This document shows positions 56,661 to 64,000 of a stretch of 64,000 bases of DNA, in pieces. A model generated the notes under the pieces. It saw only the letters and a program-made list of their open reading frames with translations. It ran no database searches and had not been told where the DNA came from. Both the position numbers and the translations under genes were made by a program. This stretch comes from Phyllobacterium lublinensis (GTDB lineage Bacteria; Pseudomonadota; Alphaproteobacteria; Rhizobiales; Rhizobiaceae), in contig NZ_JAIUDQ010000015.1 of assembly GCF_020164435.1 (NCBI RefSeq), forward strand, positions 1 to 64,000. The letters are read 5' to 3'. Position 1 is the stretch's first letter. Every line of letters begins with the position of its first letter.

Positions 56661-58067
56661 ATGGCTTATGATGTCGTCGTCATCGGAACAGGTCCGGGTG
56701 GCTATGTGTGTGCGATCAAGGCGGCGCAACTTGGGTTGAAGACTGCGGTCGTCGAGAAGCGCGCAACATTCGGCGGGACATGCCTGAACATCGGCTGCAT
56801 TCCCTCAAAGGCTTTGCTGCATGCCTCGGAGGTGTTTCATGAGGCGGGCCACTCCCACGCCACGCTCGGCGTCGACGTCGGCACGCCCAAGCTCAACCTT
56901 AAAGCGATGCTGGCGCACAAGGATGCGACGGTGGAGGCCAACGTCAATGGCGTCGCATTCCTGTTCAAGAAGAACAAGATTGACGCGTTTATCGGTACCG
57001 GCAAGGTGCTGAGTGCCGGCAAGGTCTCCGTGACCGCCGATGACGGGTCCGTGCAAGAGATCGAGGCGAAGAACATTGTCATCGCGACGGGTTCTGACGT
57101 CGCAGGTATCCCGGGCGTCAAGGTTGACTTCGATGAAAAGGTCATTGTTTCCTCGACCGGCGCGCTCGAATTCCAGAAGGTGCCGGAACGCCTCGTCGTC
57201 GTGGGCGGCGGTGTCATCGGGCTTGAGCTCGGCTCTGTCTGGAGCCGCCTTGGTTCCAAAGTGACTGTGGTCGAATATCTGGACAAGATCCTTGGAACGA
57301 TGGACGGTGAAGTGTCGCGGCAGTTCCAGCGCATGCTGGAAAAGCAGGGAATTGAGGTCAAGACCGGCGCGAAGGTCACCGGGGTCGAAAAAGCCGGCAA
57401 GGGTGCCAAAGTCACCTTCGAACCGGTGAAGGGCGGCGAGGCCCAGACGATCGAGGCTGATGCGGTACTGGTCTCCACGGGGCGCAAACCCTATACGGAT
57501 GCGCTTGGCCTCACGGAAGCCGGTGTTTCCATGGATGATCGCGGGCGCGTTGCCATCAATGATCACTGGCAAACCAATGTCCCGGGAATATACGCCATCG
57601 GCGATGTGGTCGACGGTCCGATGCTGGCGCACAAGGCGGAAGATGAGGGTATTGCCGTTGCCGAAATCCTCGCCGGACAGGCCGGGCACGTCAATTACGA
57701 CGCCATCCCCAATGTCGTCTATACCCAGCCGGAAGTGGCCTCGGTCGGCAAGACCGAGGAGGAGTTGAAGGCGGCTGGCATCGAATACAAAGCCGGCAAA
57801 TTTCCATTCACCGCGAACGGCCGGGCGCGAGCGATGTTGCACACCGACGGTTTCGTCAAGATTCTGGCAGATAAAACGACCGATCGTGTGCTTGGCGTCC
57901 ACATTCTCGGTTATGGTGCAGGTGAAATGATCCACGAGGCCACTGTATTGATGGAATTCGGCGGATCGTCCGAAGACCTGGCGCGCACGACCCATGCTCA
58001 TCCGACTATGTCGGAGGCGGTCCGCGAGGCGGCGCTGGCAACCTTCGCCAAGCCGATCCACCTTTAA
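56661..58067 (+). CDS. lpdA: Dihydrolipoyl dehydrogenase (E3)
   Basis: 468 residues. FAD motif GTGPGGYVCA, the redox-active disulfide in GGTCLNIGCIPSK (C41 and C46), the NAD motif GGGVIGLELGS, and the catalytic His in HAHPTMSE. It reoxidises the dihydrolipoyl groups of SucB. Clustering with sucAB suggests this copy is specific for 2-oxoglutarate dehydrogenase. A strong terminator follows. Confidence 0.96.
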   Translation: MAYDVVVIGTGPGGYVCAIKAAQLGLKTAVVEKRATFGGTCLNIGCIPSKALLHASEVFHEAGHSHATLGVDVGTPKLNLKAMLAHKDATVEANVNGVAFLFKKNKIDAFIGTGKVLSAGKVSVTADDGSVQEIEAKNIVIATGSDVAGIPGVKVDFDEKVIVSSTGALEFQKVPERLVVVGGGVIGLELGSVWSRLGSKVTVVEYLDKILGTMDGEVSRQFQRMLEKQGIEVKTGAKVTGVEKAGKGAKVTFEPVKGGEAQTIEADAVLVSTGRKPYTDALGLTEAGVSMDDRGRVAINDHWQTNVPGIYAIGDVVDGPMLAHKAEDEGIAVAEILAGQAGHVNYDAIPNVVYTQPEVASVGKTEEELKAAGIEYKAGKFPFTANGRARAMLHTDGFVKILADKTTDRVLGVHILGYGAGEMIHEATVLMEFGGSSEDLARTTHAHPTMSEAVREAALATFAKPIHL

Positions 58068-58087
58068 CTGCCCGCACGCAGCGCACG

Positions 58088-58120
58088 AAAAAGGCCCGGA
58101 AGTATTCCGGGCCTTTTTTT
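58088..58120 (+). terminator. Rho-independent terminator of lpdA (likely bidirectional)
   Basis: A 9-bp GC-rich stem (58093-58101 with 58105-58113), preceded by AAAAA and followed by TTTTTTT, 20 bp past lpdA and 17 bp from the convergent stop. Confidence 0.93.
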
Positions 58121-58137
58121 GGCTCAGGCGTTACTGA

Positions 58138-58470
58138 TTACTGTGCCGGAGCCGGGGTTGTAGGTGCAGGTGTCGTAGACGGAGCCGGAGCAGGTTCGGC
58201 TGGAGCCGGAGCCGTCGGCGCAGGTGACATTGCTGCAGGCGGTTCAGGGGTTGCCGGAGCCGGTGCCTCACTCGTCGGAGCAGGCGGCGTCGGCGCAGTC
58301 ATCTCGCTGCCGCCCCTGTTGAGGAAGTAGTAACCTCCCACGACCAACGCGGCGATAAGAATGCCAGCGATCAGAAAACCGCTGCCGCCGCCTGACTTGA
58401 CCACGGTTGTTCTTGGACTTACCGGATCGGACTCCATCGGCCGCTGCTGCAAGTTTGGATCATAGGTCAT
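58138..58470 (-). CDS. Small membrane-anchored protein with Pro/Ala-rich tail
   Basis: 110 residues from the ATG at 58470 (MTYDPNLQQ), with GGAGGA upstream. A short cytoplasmic head, one transmembrane helix (about 30-49, GFLIAGILIAALVVGGYYFL), and a low-complexity periplasmic tail of Ala, Pro, Thr and Ser. No enzymatic domain. The tail resembles wall-spanning linkers. Function unknown; a 25-codon in-frame extension upstream is rejected. Confidence 0.75.
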   Translation of the reverse strand: MTYDPNLQQRPMESDPVSPRTTVVKSGGGSGFLIAGILIAALVVGGYYFLNRGGSEMTAPTPPAPTSEAPAPATPEPPAAMSPAPTAPAPAEPAPAPSTTPAPTTPAPAQ

Positions 58471-58622
58471 TTCGTGTCCTCCGTAACAATCCTTTGCATA
58501 AGGATAAAGGAACAACGGATGTTTCGCCTTTTTGTTCCGGAGCATTCAGCAACGCTATAGCTATGTCTGCGGGCGCCACGCGGTTTTACGGCTAACTCAC
58601 AGGTCAATACTTGCACGACCGC

Positions 58623-59687
58623 TCATTGGGCGGTGATTTTATATCCCTTGTTTTTCAGCAGCTCAACGAGACCTTGCTCTCCGGGAAGATGTAAGGCGCC
58701 GACTGCGACGAAGGCGTTGCCCCGATCGATAATCGGAGCGGCGCGTTCGGCCATCGTTCGGTTGCGCGCGAGGATCATCTTCTCCTCGAATTGCGCATAA
58801 TTTTCGCCGCTTTCGGTTCCTTCAGGCGAAACCGAGCGCATCAGCGGAAAGATCATGCCGACGTCTCCCTGGGTATAAAGAACAGTCATGGTCTCAAAGA
58901 CGTCTGGCAGCTTCGGCCCCAAAGCAAGCGTTTCGATCAACCCATCGATATGGAACTGCGTCGGGAGCGATGCCATGGCGCTGAGCTGGTCCTTGATGGT
59001 TTCAAGACCGGCGATCTGCTTGCCGCGGTTTCTTGCCTCCTCGGCCAGCTTGATATCAAGAAAATTGGTACCTTCCTGCTTGCGCGCCAACTCGCAGGCC
59101 GGCATAGCAAGCATGCTGGTCAACATCCAGGGTTGCATGCGGTTGACCGCCGCAAGGGAGATACCGCGCTCGGAGAGTGCGGCCTTGACGGTATCGAGCT
59201 TGTCCCTTGGGATGAGCTTGTCCAGCGTCGTGCCATCCGTGAACATCATGAGATCGGGCGTCTCCGCCATCACCTTCATCGGCGCCTTGGGGTCCAGCAC
59301 CTCGTCAGTCTCGATGACGATCGTACCGGCGCCGTCATAGGCCTGCTCGGCTGCATCAGAGAGTTTGAGCACTCGCGGATCGGTCAAATGCATCGTTCCA
59401 AACAGGAATGACGGACTTACGCCCGGCTTTTCAACCTTCCAGAGCAGGCCCTTGCCGTTGCTGGTCCCCGCCGCCTCCTTTCGCAGTGCATCGAGCTTGG
59501 CCGGATCGGTCTTGGCCATGTCGGCGATCAGGTCGTGACCGCCGCAGCCGAATTCCGCGTGTGCGCGTGTGGCGCTGAATGTGACCGCGACAAAAGAAGC
59601 AAGCAACAGCCAGCTGGCAAGCAGGCAAAGCCGCAGGATATTGTCGGCGAGACGATCGAGCGAAGGAAGCATGTCGTTGTCGTTCAT
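58623..59687 (-). CDS. TraB/GumN family protein
   Basis: 354 residues. An N-terminal hydrophobic segment (about 16-44, signal or anchor), then the TraB/GumN domain: SPSFLFGTMHLTDPR with the first GxMH motif, and FVAVGALHLPGEQGLVELL with the second near the C-terminus. The fold is related to Tiki-like metalloproteases, with GxxH motifs as possible metal ligands. The role in bacteria is unknown. Confidence 0.9.
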   Translation of the reverse strand: MNDNDMLPSLDRLADNILRLCLLASWLLLASFVAVTFSATRAHAEFGCGGHDLIADMAKTDPAKLDALRKEAAGTSNGKGLLWKVEKPGVSPSFLFGTMHLTDPRVLKLSDAAEQAYDGAGTIVIETDEVLDPKAPMKVMAETPDLMMFTDGTTLDKLIPRDKLDTVKAALSERGISLAAVNRMQPWMLTSMLAMPACELARKQEGTNFLDIKLAEEARNRGKQIAGLETIKDQLSAMASLPTQFHIDGLIETLALGPKLPDVFETMTVLYTQGDVGMIFPLMRSVSPEGTESGENYAQFEEKMILARNRTMAERAAPIIDRGNAFVAVGALHLPGEQGLVELLKNKGYKITAQ

Positions 59688-59768
59688 GGTGAGCTTCTAT
59701 CCGTGCGGCTGCGGAGAAAGGGTTAATCTCTACCCGCAAATTGTCTGCAGTATGAATTTCATGCGGGT

Positions 59769-60725
59769 TCAGGCGCGGGGATGCGCCTTGTCGTAAATTT
59801 CCATCAACCGTTCGGTGTCGACGCCAGTATATACCTGGGTTGTGGAGAGACTTGCGTGGCCCAGAAGTTCCTGGATCGTGCGCAGGTCGCCGCCGCGGCC
59901 AAGCAGATGTGTTGCAAAGGAATGCCGCAACGCATGGGGGGTTGCCGTTTCCGGAAGGCCAAGTGCCCCGCGCATCCGTTGCATGTCGCGCTGGATAATG
60001 GCCGAATGCAGCCCGCCGCCACGCGCGCCGCGGAACAGTGGCTTGCCCTCCTCAAGCGCGTATGGGCAGAGCCTGCGATATTCGGTTATCGCCCTGTGCA
60101 CCACGGGCAGCAGCGGCACCATGCGGGTTTTGCCACCCTTGCCGGTGATGGCGATCGAGCGTGCTCCGGGATCGGTCAATGCGCTGCCGTCGAGGTCGAG
60201 CGCTTCGGAGATGCGCAGTCCGCAACCATAGAGCAAGGTGAGAACGGCCGCATTGCGCGCGGCAATCCACGGCTCCTCATTCAATTGTTCGCCGGTTTCA
60301 ACTACGCGTCTGGCATCTACCAGCGTCAGTGGCTTGGGCAATGACTTTGGCTGACGCGGGGCACGCATGGCAATTGATGCCGCAGCATTCGCCATGCCCT
60401 GCTTTTCCAGATGGCGGAGGAATGAACGGATGCCTGCAAGTCCGCGGCCAAGTGTGCGAGCACCGGCGCCATCATTGCGCCTGCGGGCCAGAAAGGAACG
60501 CAGGTCGGCGATGCGCAATGTGGCAACGTCGGTCAAAGCCGGAGGCTCGCCCAGATGACCGGTCAGAAACTGGAAGAACTGGCGCGTATCCCGCTCATAG
60601 GCTTCGAGGGTTTTCGCGGCCAGCCGCCTCGTATTCTTCAGCGATTTCAGCCAATCCTGGCGCGCATCGATCAGATCGGCTTTGGCGGAAACCAGAAATT
60701 GCTCGGTTTGCGGCTGGACGCCCAT
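59769..60725 (-). CDS. xerC: Tyrosine recombinase XerC
   Basis: 318 residues. N-terminal SAM-like core-binding domain (about 15-105), then the catalytic domain with the full set: Arg in [11 protein letters not shown], Lys in GKGGKTR, HALRHSF (His and Arg), LGHAS (His) and the nucleophile Tyr in [10 protein letters not shown]. With XerD it resolves chromosome dimers at dif. It sits next to lpdA as in relatives, not beside phage genes, so it is the housekeeping copy. GAGGA precedes the ATG. Confidence 0.94.
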   Translation of the reverse strand: MGVQPQTEQFLVSAKADLIDARQDWLKSLKNTRRLAAKTLEAYERDTRQFFQFLTGHLGEPPALTDVATLRIADLRSFLARRRNDGAGARTLGRGLAGIRSFLRHLEKQGMANAAASIAMRAPRQPKSLPKPLTLVDARRVVETGEQLNEEPWIAARNAAVLTLLYGCGLRISEALDLDGSALTDPGARSIAITGKGGKTRMVPLLPVVHRAITEYRRLCPYALEEGKPLFRGARGGGLHSAIIQRDMQRMRGALGLPETATPHALRHSFATHLLGRGGDLRTIQELLGHASLSTTQVYTGVDTERLMEIYDKAHPRA

Positions 60726-60847
60726 GGCATCATTCCTCGATTATATGCGGCAACCCTGGCACAGGACTCGTTACGAGAACGTTTCAGCCTTGGTTTTGCG
60801 CCAAGTTTGTTTTAATCCGGGCGCCAGACGAGAAACTGGAAGAGCCC

Positions 60848-61429
60848 ATGGCGAAGTTGAATGATCCGGTACAGCTGGCGGTAATTGGTGCAGCGCATGG
60901 AACACGAGGAGAACTGCGGGTAAAGACCTTTACCGGTGACCCGATGGCACTCGGCGACTATGGCATGCTTTACGATGTCACAGGCAGGCCCTTCGAAGTT
61001 CTGGATATCCGTCCGGCCAAGACGGTTGTGGTCGTGCGATTTCGCGGGGTGAACGATCGCAATATGGCGGAGGCGCTGAACGGCACGACCCTGTTCATCG
61101 ACCGTTCGCAACTGCCGCAGGATCTGGACGAGGATGAATATTACCATTCCGACCTCATCGGCCTTGAGGCCGTCGATGCGGCAGGAAACCAGTACGGCAA
61201 GGTATCTGCGATGTTCGACTTTGGTGGTGGTGATCTCATCGAACTGACAATGCCAGGCAGGAGGCCCATGCTGATACCATTCACGCAGGTTGCCGTACCT
61301 CATGTCGACGTGAAGGCGGGGCACATCGTCATCGACCCCGTCGCAGCCGGTCTTGTTTCCGACGAAAATGAGGACGAGGAACGCCGGCGTCAGCTCGGCG
61401 GCGAGGGCAGCGGGAACGAGAAGCCATGA
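60848..61429 (+). CDS. rimM: Ribosome maturation factor RimM
   Basis: 193 residues from the ATG at 60848 ([10 protein letters not shown]); GGAAGAG lies upstream. RimM N-terminal domain with [16 protein letters not shown] and PRC-barrel C-terminal domain with [13 protein letters not shown]. It assists 30S head assembly by binding S19. An acidic tail ([10 protein letters not shown]) closes the protein. Overlaps trmD by 4 nt (ATGA). Heads rimM-trmD-rplS; the long in-frame extension upstream runs antisense to xerC and is rejected. Confidence 0.95.
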   Translation: MAKLNDPVQLAVIGAAHGTRGELRVKTFTGDPMALGDYGMLYDVTGRPFEVLDIRPAKTVVVVRFRGVNDRNMAEALNGTTLFIDRSQLPQDLDEDEYYHSDLIGLEAVDAAGNQYGKVSAMFDFGGGDLIELTMPGRRPMLIPFTQVAVPHVDVKAGHIVIDPVAAGLVSDENEDEERRRQLGGEGSGNEKP

Positions 61430-62127
61430 CAGGCGGCTTTCGCGCCACGGTGCTGACGCTCTATCCGGAAATGTTTCCCGGAGCGCTCGGTGTCTCGCTT
61501 GCCGGCAAGGCGCTGCAGGACGGCGCATGGTCGCTGGAGACCGTACAAATCCGCGACTTTGCTTTTGACAGGCATCGCATGGTTGACGATACGCCGGCTG
61601 GCGGCGGTGCAGGCATGGTGATGAAGCCGGATGTGCTGGCGCGAGCCGTGGATCATGTCGCCGATGGTCGGCCGAAGCTTTTTATGAGCCCGCGCGGCAA
61701 GCCGCTCAGCCAGGCACGCGTTCGCGAGCTTGCTGCCGGTCCGGGCGCTATTGTGCTTTGCGGGCGCTTCGAGGGGGTCGACGAACGGCTGATCGAAGCC
61801 CGGGATTTCGAAGAAGTCTCCATCGGGGATTATATCCTCTCTGGAGGCGAGACTGCGGCGCTGGTTGTCCTCGATGCGATCGTCCGGCTGTTGCCCGGCG
61901 TCATGGGCAATGCCCTTTCCGGAGAGACCGAGAGTTTCGAGACGGGTTTGCTCGAACATCCGCACTACACCAGACCCCAGGAATGGGAGGGCAGGCGCAT
62001 CCCCGATGTGCTTCTGTCAGGCAATCACGGCGCCATCGAAAAATGGCGGCGAGCGGAAGCGGAGCGCCTGACGCGGGAGAGGCGTCCGGACCTTTGGGCG
62101 GCCCAGAACGCGCCCTCAAAAAAATAG
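61426..62127 (+). CDS. trmD: tRNA (guanine(37)-N1)-methyltransferase TrmD
   Basis: 233 residues. SPOUT-fold enzyme methylating N1 of G37, preventing frameshifts. Motifs are [14 protein letters not shown] at the start, [18 protein letters not shown] [23 protein letters not shown], and [11 protein letters not shown], which forms the SAM-binding knot. Coupled to rimM. Confidence 0.96.
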   Translation: MTGGFRATVLTLYPEMFPGALGVSLAGKALQDGAWSLETVQIRDFAFDRHRMVDDTPAGGGAGMVMKPDVLARAVDHVADGRPKLFMSPRGKPLSQARVRELAAGPGAIVLCGRFEGVDERLIEARDFEEVSIGDYILSGGETAALVVLDAIVRLLPGVMGNALSGETESFETGLLEHPHYTRPQEWEGRRIPDVLLSGNHGAIEKWRRAEAERLTRERRPDLWAAQNAPSKK

Positions 62128-62332
62128 CCGGCCAAAAAGAATCGCCGCCAGAGGTGACAAACCGGCTTTTATGGTGTATCAGCCCGCCAACTCGGGAAAA
62201 CCCGGTCCATTAATCAATGAATGGTGAATTCGCTCCTGCTTCCTCCGGAGGCATAGATATGCGGCTGTAATTGCTGCGTGCCAAGTGTTGAGCGCTCTGA
62301 CTGTTCGAGAAGACAAGAAAAGGATGAAGACG

Positions 62333-62785
62333 ATGACCGTCGAAATTATTCGTCAGCTCGATCTGGAGCAGAGAGCAAAGATCGAAGCAAAGCGCACGCT
62401 TCCGGATTTCCGCCCAGGCGACACGGTTCGTGTCAATGTCCGCGTGACGGAAGGTACCCGTACCCGCGTTCAGGCCTATGAAGGCGTTTGCATTGCCCGC
62501 AACGGTGCCGGCATCAACGAGAACTTCACTGTTCGCAAGATTTCCTATGGCGAAGGCGTTGAGCGCGTGTTCCCGGTCATTTCGCCGCTCGTCGAAGGCG
62601 TTGAAGTTGTTCGCCGCGGCAAGGTTCGCCGCGCCAAGCTGTACTACCTGCGCGGCCTGACGGGTAAGGCTGCCCGTATTGCCGAGAAGAAGGACAACCG
62701 CAAGGGTAAGACGGTCGTTCCGGCCACCGGCACTGCCGAGACGGTTACCGAAGCCACGGTTGCCAAGGCACCTGCTGCCGAATAA
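62333..62785 (+). CDS. rplS: 50S ribosomal protein L19
   Basis: 150 residues from the ATG at 62333 ([13 protein letters not shown]); AGGA at 62321-62324 is 8 nt upstream, while an ATG at 62324 overlaps it. [18 protein letters not shown] and [16 protein letters not shown] are L19 signatures, at the 30S-50S interface. The C-terminus has an Ala/Lys/Thr-rich extension, common in Rhizobiales. The 205-bp gap after trmD contains a weak AGCCGG/CCGGCT dyad (62125-62170) and may carry a separate promoter. A strong terminator follows. Confidence 0.96.
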   Translation: MTVEIIRQLDLEQRAKIEAKRTLPDFRPGDTVRVNVRVTEGTRTRVQAYEGVCIARNGAGINENFTVRKISYGEGVERVFPVISPLVEGVEVVRRGKVRRAKLYYLRGLTGKAARIAEKKDNRKGKTVVPATGTAETVTEATVAKAPAAE

Positions 62786-62806
62786 GTGCGGCCTGCATGG
62801 AATTCG

Positions 62807-62836
62807 AAAAAGGCGGTCTTCGGGCCGCCTTTTTTA
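62807..62836 (+). terminator. Rho-independent terminator of rplS
   Basis: A 7-bp stem closed by a C(UUCG)G tetraloop (62812-62818 with 62823-62829), A-run before and TTTTTT after, 22 bp past the stop. Confidence 0.94.
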
Positions 62837-62950
62837 TTTCGCGCTCGGCTCACTCACCCTTCCCGCAAGACCGACGGCAAGCCAAGGGATTGACGCGCCG
62901 GTGACAAGGTGAAATCTGTTGCGCACGCGAACACGTGACAGGGGTTTGAG

Positions 62951-63745
62951 ATGAACTTGCGATCCGTTCTTTTGGCAGGGCTGATGCTCGCCGTAACGCC
63001 ATTCTCCGCCGTAGCTGCCGATCTGCCCGATCTTGGTGGCAAACAGGTTACCGTTGTAACGGAGAACGCCTACCCACCTCTGCAATTCGTCGACCCGAAG
63101 ACCAGCAAGCCGGTCGGATGGGAGTATGATGCGATGAACGAGATCGCCAAGCGGCTCAATCTCAAGATCGAATATCTGAACACGAGCTGGGACGCGATGA
63201 TCCAGGCTGTTTCGGACAACCAGTATCAAATTGGCATGACCGGCATTACCATCAATGACGAACGCAAGCAGAAGGTCGACTTCTCGGACCCCTACATGCG
63301 CTCTGAGCAGTTCATGCTGGTGCGCAGCGATGACAATCGCTTCTCTGACGCCAAAAGCTTTGCCGAAACCAAGGATACGCTCGTTGGAGCGCAGCCAGGC
63401 ACGACCAATTTCTACGTAGCCGTCTACAACGTCCTGGATGGCAACGAGCAAAATCCGCGTATCAAGCTGTTCGAAACATTCGGCGCGACCATCCAGGCTC
63501 TCAAGACCGGGGATGTCGACCTTGTTCTGACCGACAGTACCGCCGGCAAGGGCTATGTCGACGCGTCGGGCGGCGCCTTGAAGCTTGTTGGAGGACCGCT
63601 TGGGGCCGAGGATTTCGGCTTCATTTTTCCCAAGGGTTCGGATCTTGTTGCGCCGGTCAATGCGGCCATTGCCGCTCTGAAGGCCGATGGCACATTCGAC
63701 GCGCTCAACAAGAAATGGTTCCTTGACTACAAGCTTGGCCAGTAA
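62951..63745 (+). CDS. Amino-acid ABC transporter substrate-binding protein
   Basis: 264 residues. Signal peptide cleaved after AVAA-type sequence near residue 24, then a family-3 periplasmic binding protein: VVTENAYPPLQFVD, GWEYDAMNEIAKRL, and QIGMTGITINDERKQKVDFSDPY, the ligand-binding core. It binds a polar amino acid or opine; exact ligand unknown. RBS GGGGT at about 62941. The permease begins 8 bp later. Confidence 0.93.
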   Translation: MNLRSVLLAGLMLAVTPFSAVAADLPDLGGKQVTVVTENAYPPLQFVDPKTSKPVGWEYDAMNEIAKRLNLKIEYLNTSWDAMIQAVSDNQYQIGMTGITINDERKQKVDFSDPYMRSEQFMLVRSDDNRFSDAKSFAETKDTLVGAQPGTTNFYVAVYNVLDGNEQNPRIKLFETFGATIQALKTGDVDLVLTDSTAGKGYVDASGGALKLVGGPLGAEDFGFIFPKGSDLVAPVNAAIAALKADGTFDALNKKWFLDYKLGQ

Positions 63746-63753
63746 GCTGAATA

Positions 63754-64000
63754 GTGGCCGATAGCACGCAGAATAGGAATTCTTCCGAACGGATGGATTT
63801 CCCATGGTGGTTGTTGGCAGCGGTGGCAATTGCCATAGCGCTGGGCATAGCCATCCTGGTCAGCCCGATCTACGGGCAGGTCTTCTCGACGGTATCCCAA
63901 GGCATCTGGATCACCGTCTGGGTTTCGCTGCTTGCCTTCGTCCTCGCTTCGCTGCTCGGTCTGCTTCTGGCCGTGATGAGCTTGTCCAACCATATCGCCG
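63754..64000 (+). CDS. Amino-acid ABC transporter permease (partial, runs off the window)
   Basis: An open frame from the GTG at 63754 to the window edge, 82 codons. It gives a short polar head, a hydrophobic helix (about residues 20-36, WLLAAVAIAIALGIAIL), and VSQGIWITVWVSLLAFVLAS, the start of the HEQ-family permease domain. An ATG at 63793 is an alternative start. It is 3'-truncated by the window, so the rest and the ATPase partner are not visible. Confidence 0.85.
   Translation, partial: MADSTQNRNSSERMDFPWWLLAAVAIAIALGIAILVSPIYGQVFSTVSQGIWITVWVSLLAFVLASLLGLLLAVMSLSNHIA

Noticed and set aside
56805..58061. 418-codon minus-strand frame
   Set aside because: Antisense to lpdA, whose motifs are intact; no RBS or protein-like features.
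59769..60725. Integrase of a mobile element
   Set aside because: Family features fit housekeeping XerC, and there are no att repeats, phage genes or tRNA target nearby.
60329..60847. Long N-terminal extension of rimM
   Set aside because: The extension is antisense to xerC; RimM family start and RBS fit 60848.

Overview
This 64 kb window is a housekeeping chromosomal region from an alphaproteobacterium of the order Hyphomicrobiales (Rhizobiales). It is most likely from the Brucellaceae/Phyllobacteriaceae side of that order. The grounds are the gene order mnmG-rsmG-parA-parB-holA close to the replication origin, two perfect parS sites, a close match to the Brucella lipoprotein Omp19, an IalB-family secreted protein, DUF2794, DUF1223 and DUF1737 proteins, and the mdh-sucCDAB-lpdA cluster. 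Placement at genus level is inference. I see no insertion sequence, prophage, CRISPR array or defence island, and base composition looks even.

Layout. 1-5.5 kb: origin-proximal segregation block (parS, mnmG, rsmG with an internal parS, parA, parB, convergent holA), closed by a tRNA-Gly(GCC). 5.8-10.7 kb: proofreading and quality-control genes (ProX-type deacylase, CnoX-type thioredoxin, LON-domain protein, Trm112-like protein), a TetR regulator, a zincin, a DUF1737 protein and a CitE-like lyase. 10.8-20.9 kb: amino-acid synthesis (leuD, leuB, asd, argG), mixed with an unusual MFS transporter, the divergent ohrR/ohr peroxide pair and a Dcp-type peptidase. 21-32.6 kb: LysE exporter, rlmN, ialB, YkvA, a low-molecular-weight phosphatase overlapping thpR tail to tail, the tesA/ABC/FtsX-like module, a YbhL/Bax-inhibitor gene with a structured leader, a GNAT enzyme, DUF2794, and an apparent small-RNA gene with its own terminator. 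32.6-45.3 kb: DUF1223, acnA, ccmABCD-ccmG (haem export and cytochrome c maturation), yciB, ftsY, mtaB, dapF and a siderophore-interacting reductase behind a possible iron box. 45.6-58.1 kb: omp19, zapE and the TCA block mdh-sucC-sucD-sucA-sucB-(LysE)-(secreted protein)-lpdA. 58.1-64 kb: a Pro/Ala-rich membrane protein, a TraB/GumN protein, xerC, rimM-trmD-rplS, and an amino-acid ABC transporter cut off by the window edge.

How the genes work together. ParA/ParB act on the two parS sites about 2 kb apart. SucAB and Lpd form the 2-oxoglutarate dehydrogenase complex, feeding SucCD, with Mdh and aconitase at other steps of the same cycle. CcmABCD with the CcmG thioredoxin serve cytochrome c assembly. 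RimM, TrmD, L19, RlmN, MtaB, MnmG and RsmG are ribosome or tRNA maturation factors. No complete undescribed multigene system is evident. The most interesting signals are non-coding: the 32-bp parS palindrome with DnaA-box-like arms inside rsmG, the terminator-bearing small RNA locus at 32.45-32.59 kb, the possible pseudoknot leader of the ybhL homologue, and several paired inverted repeats in promoter regions. The roughly 190-residue insertion in the MFS transporter is the most unusual protein feature.
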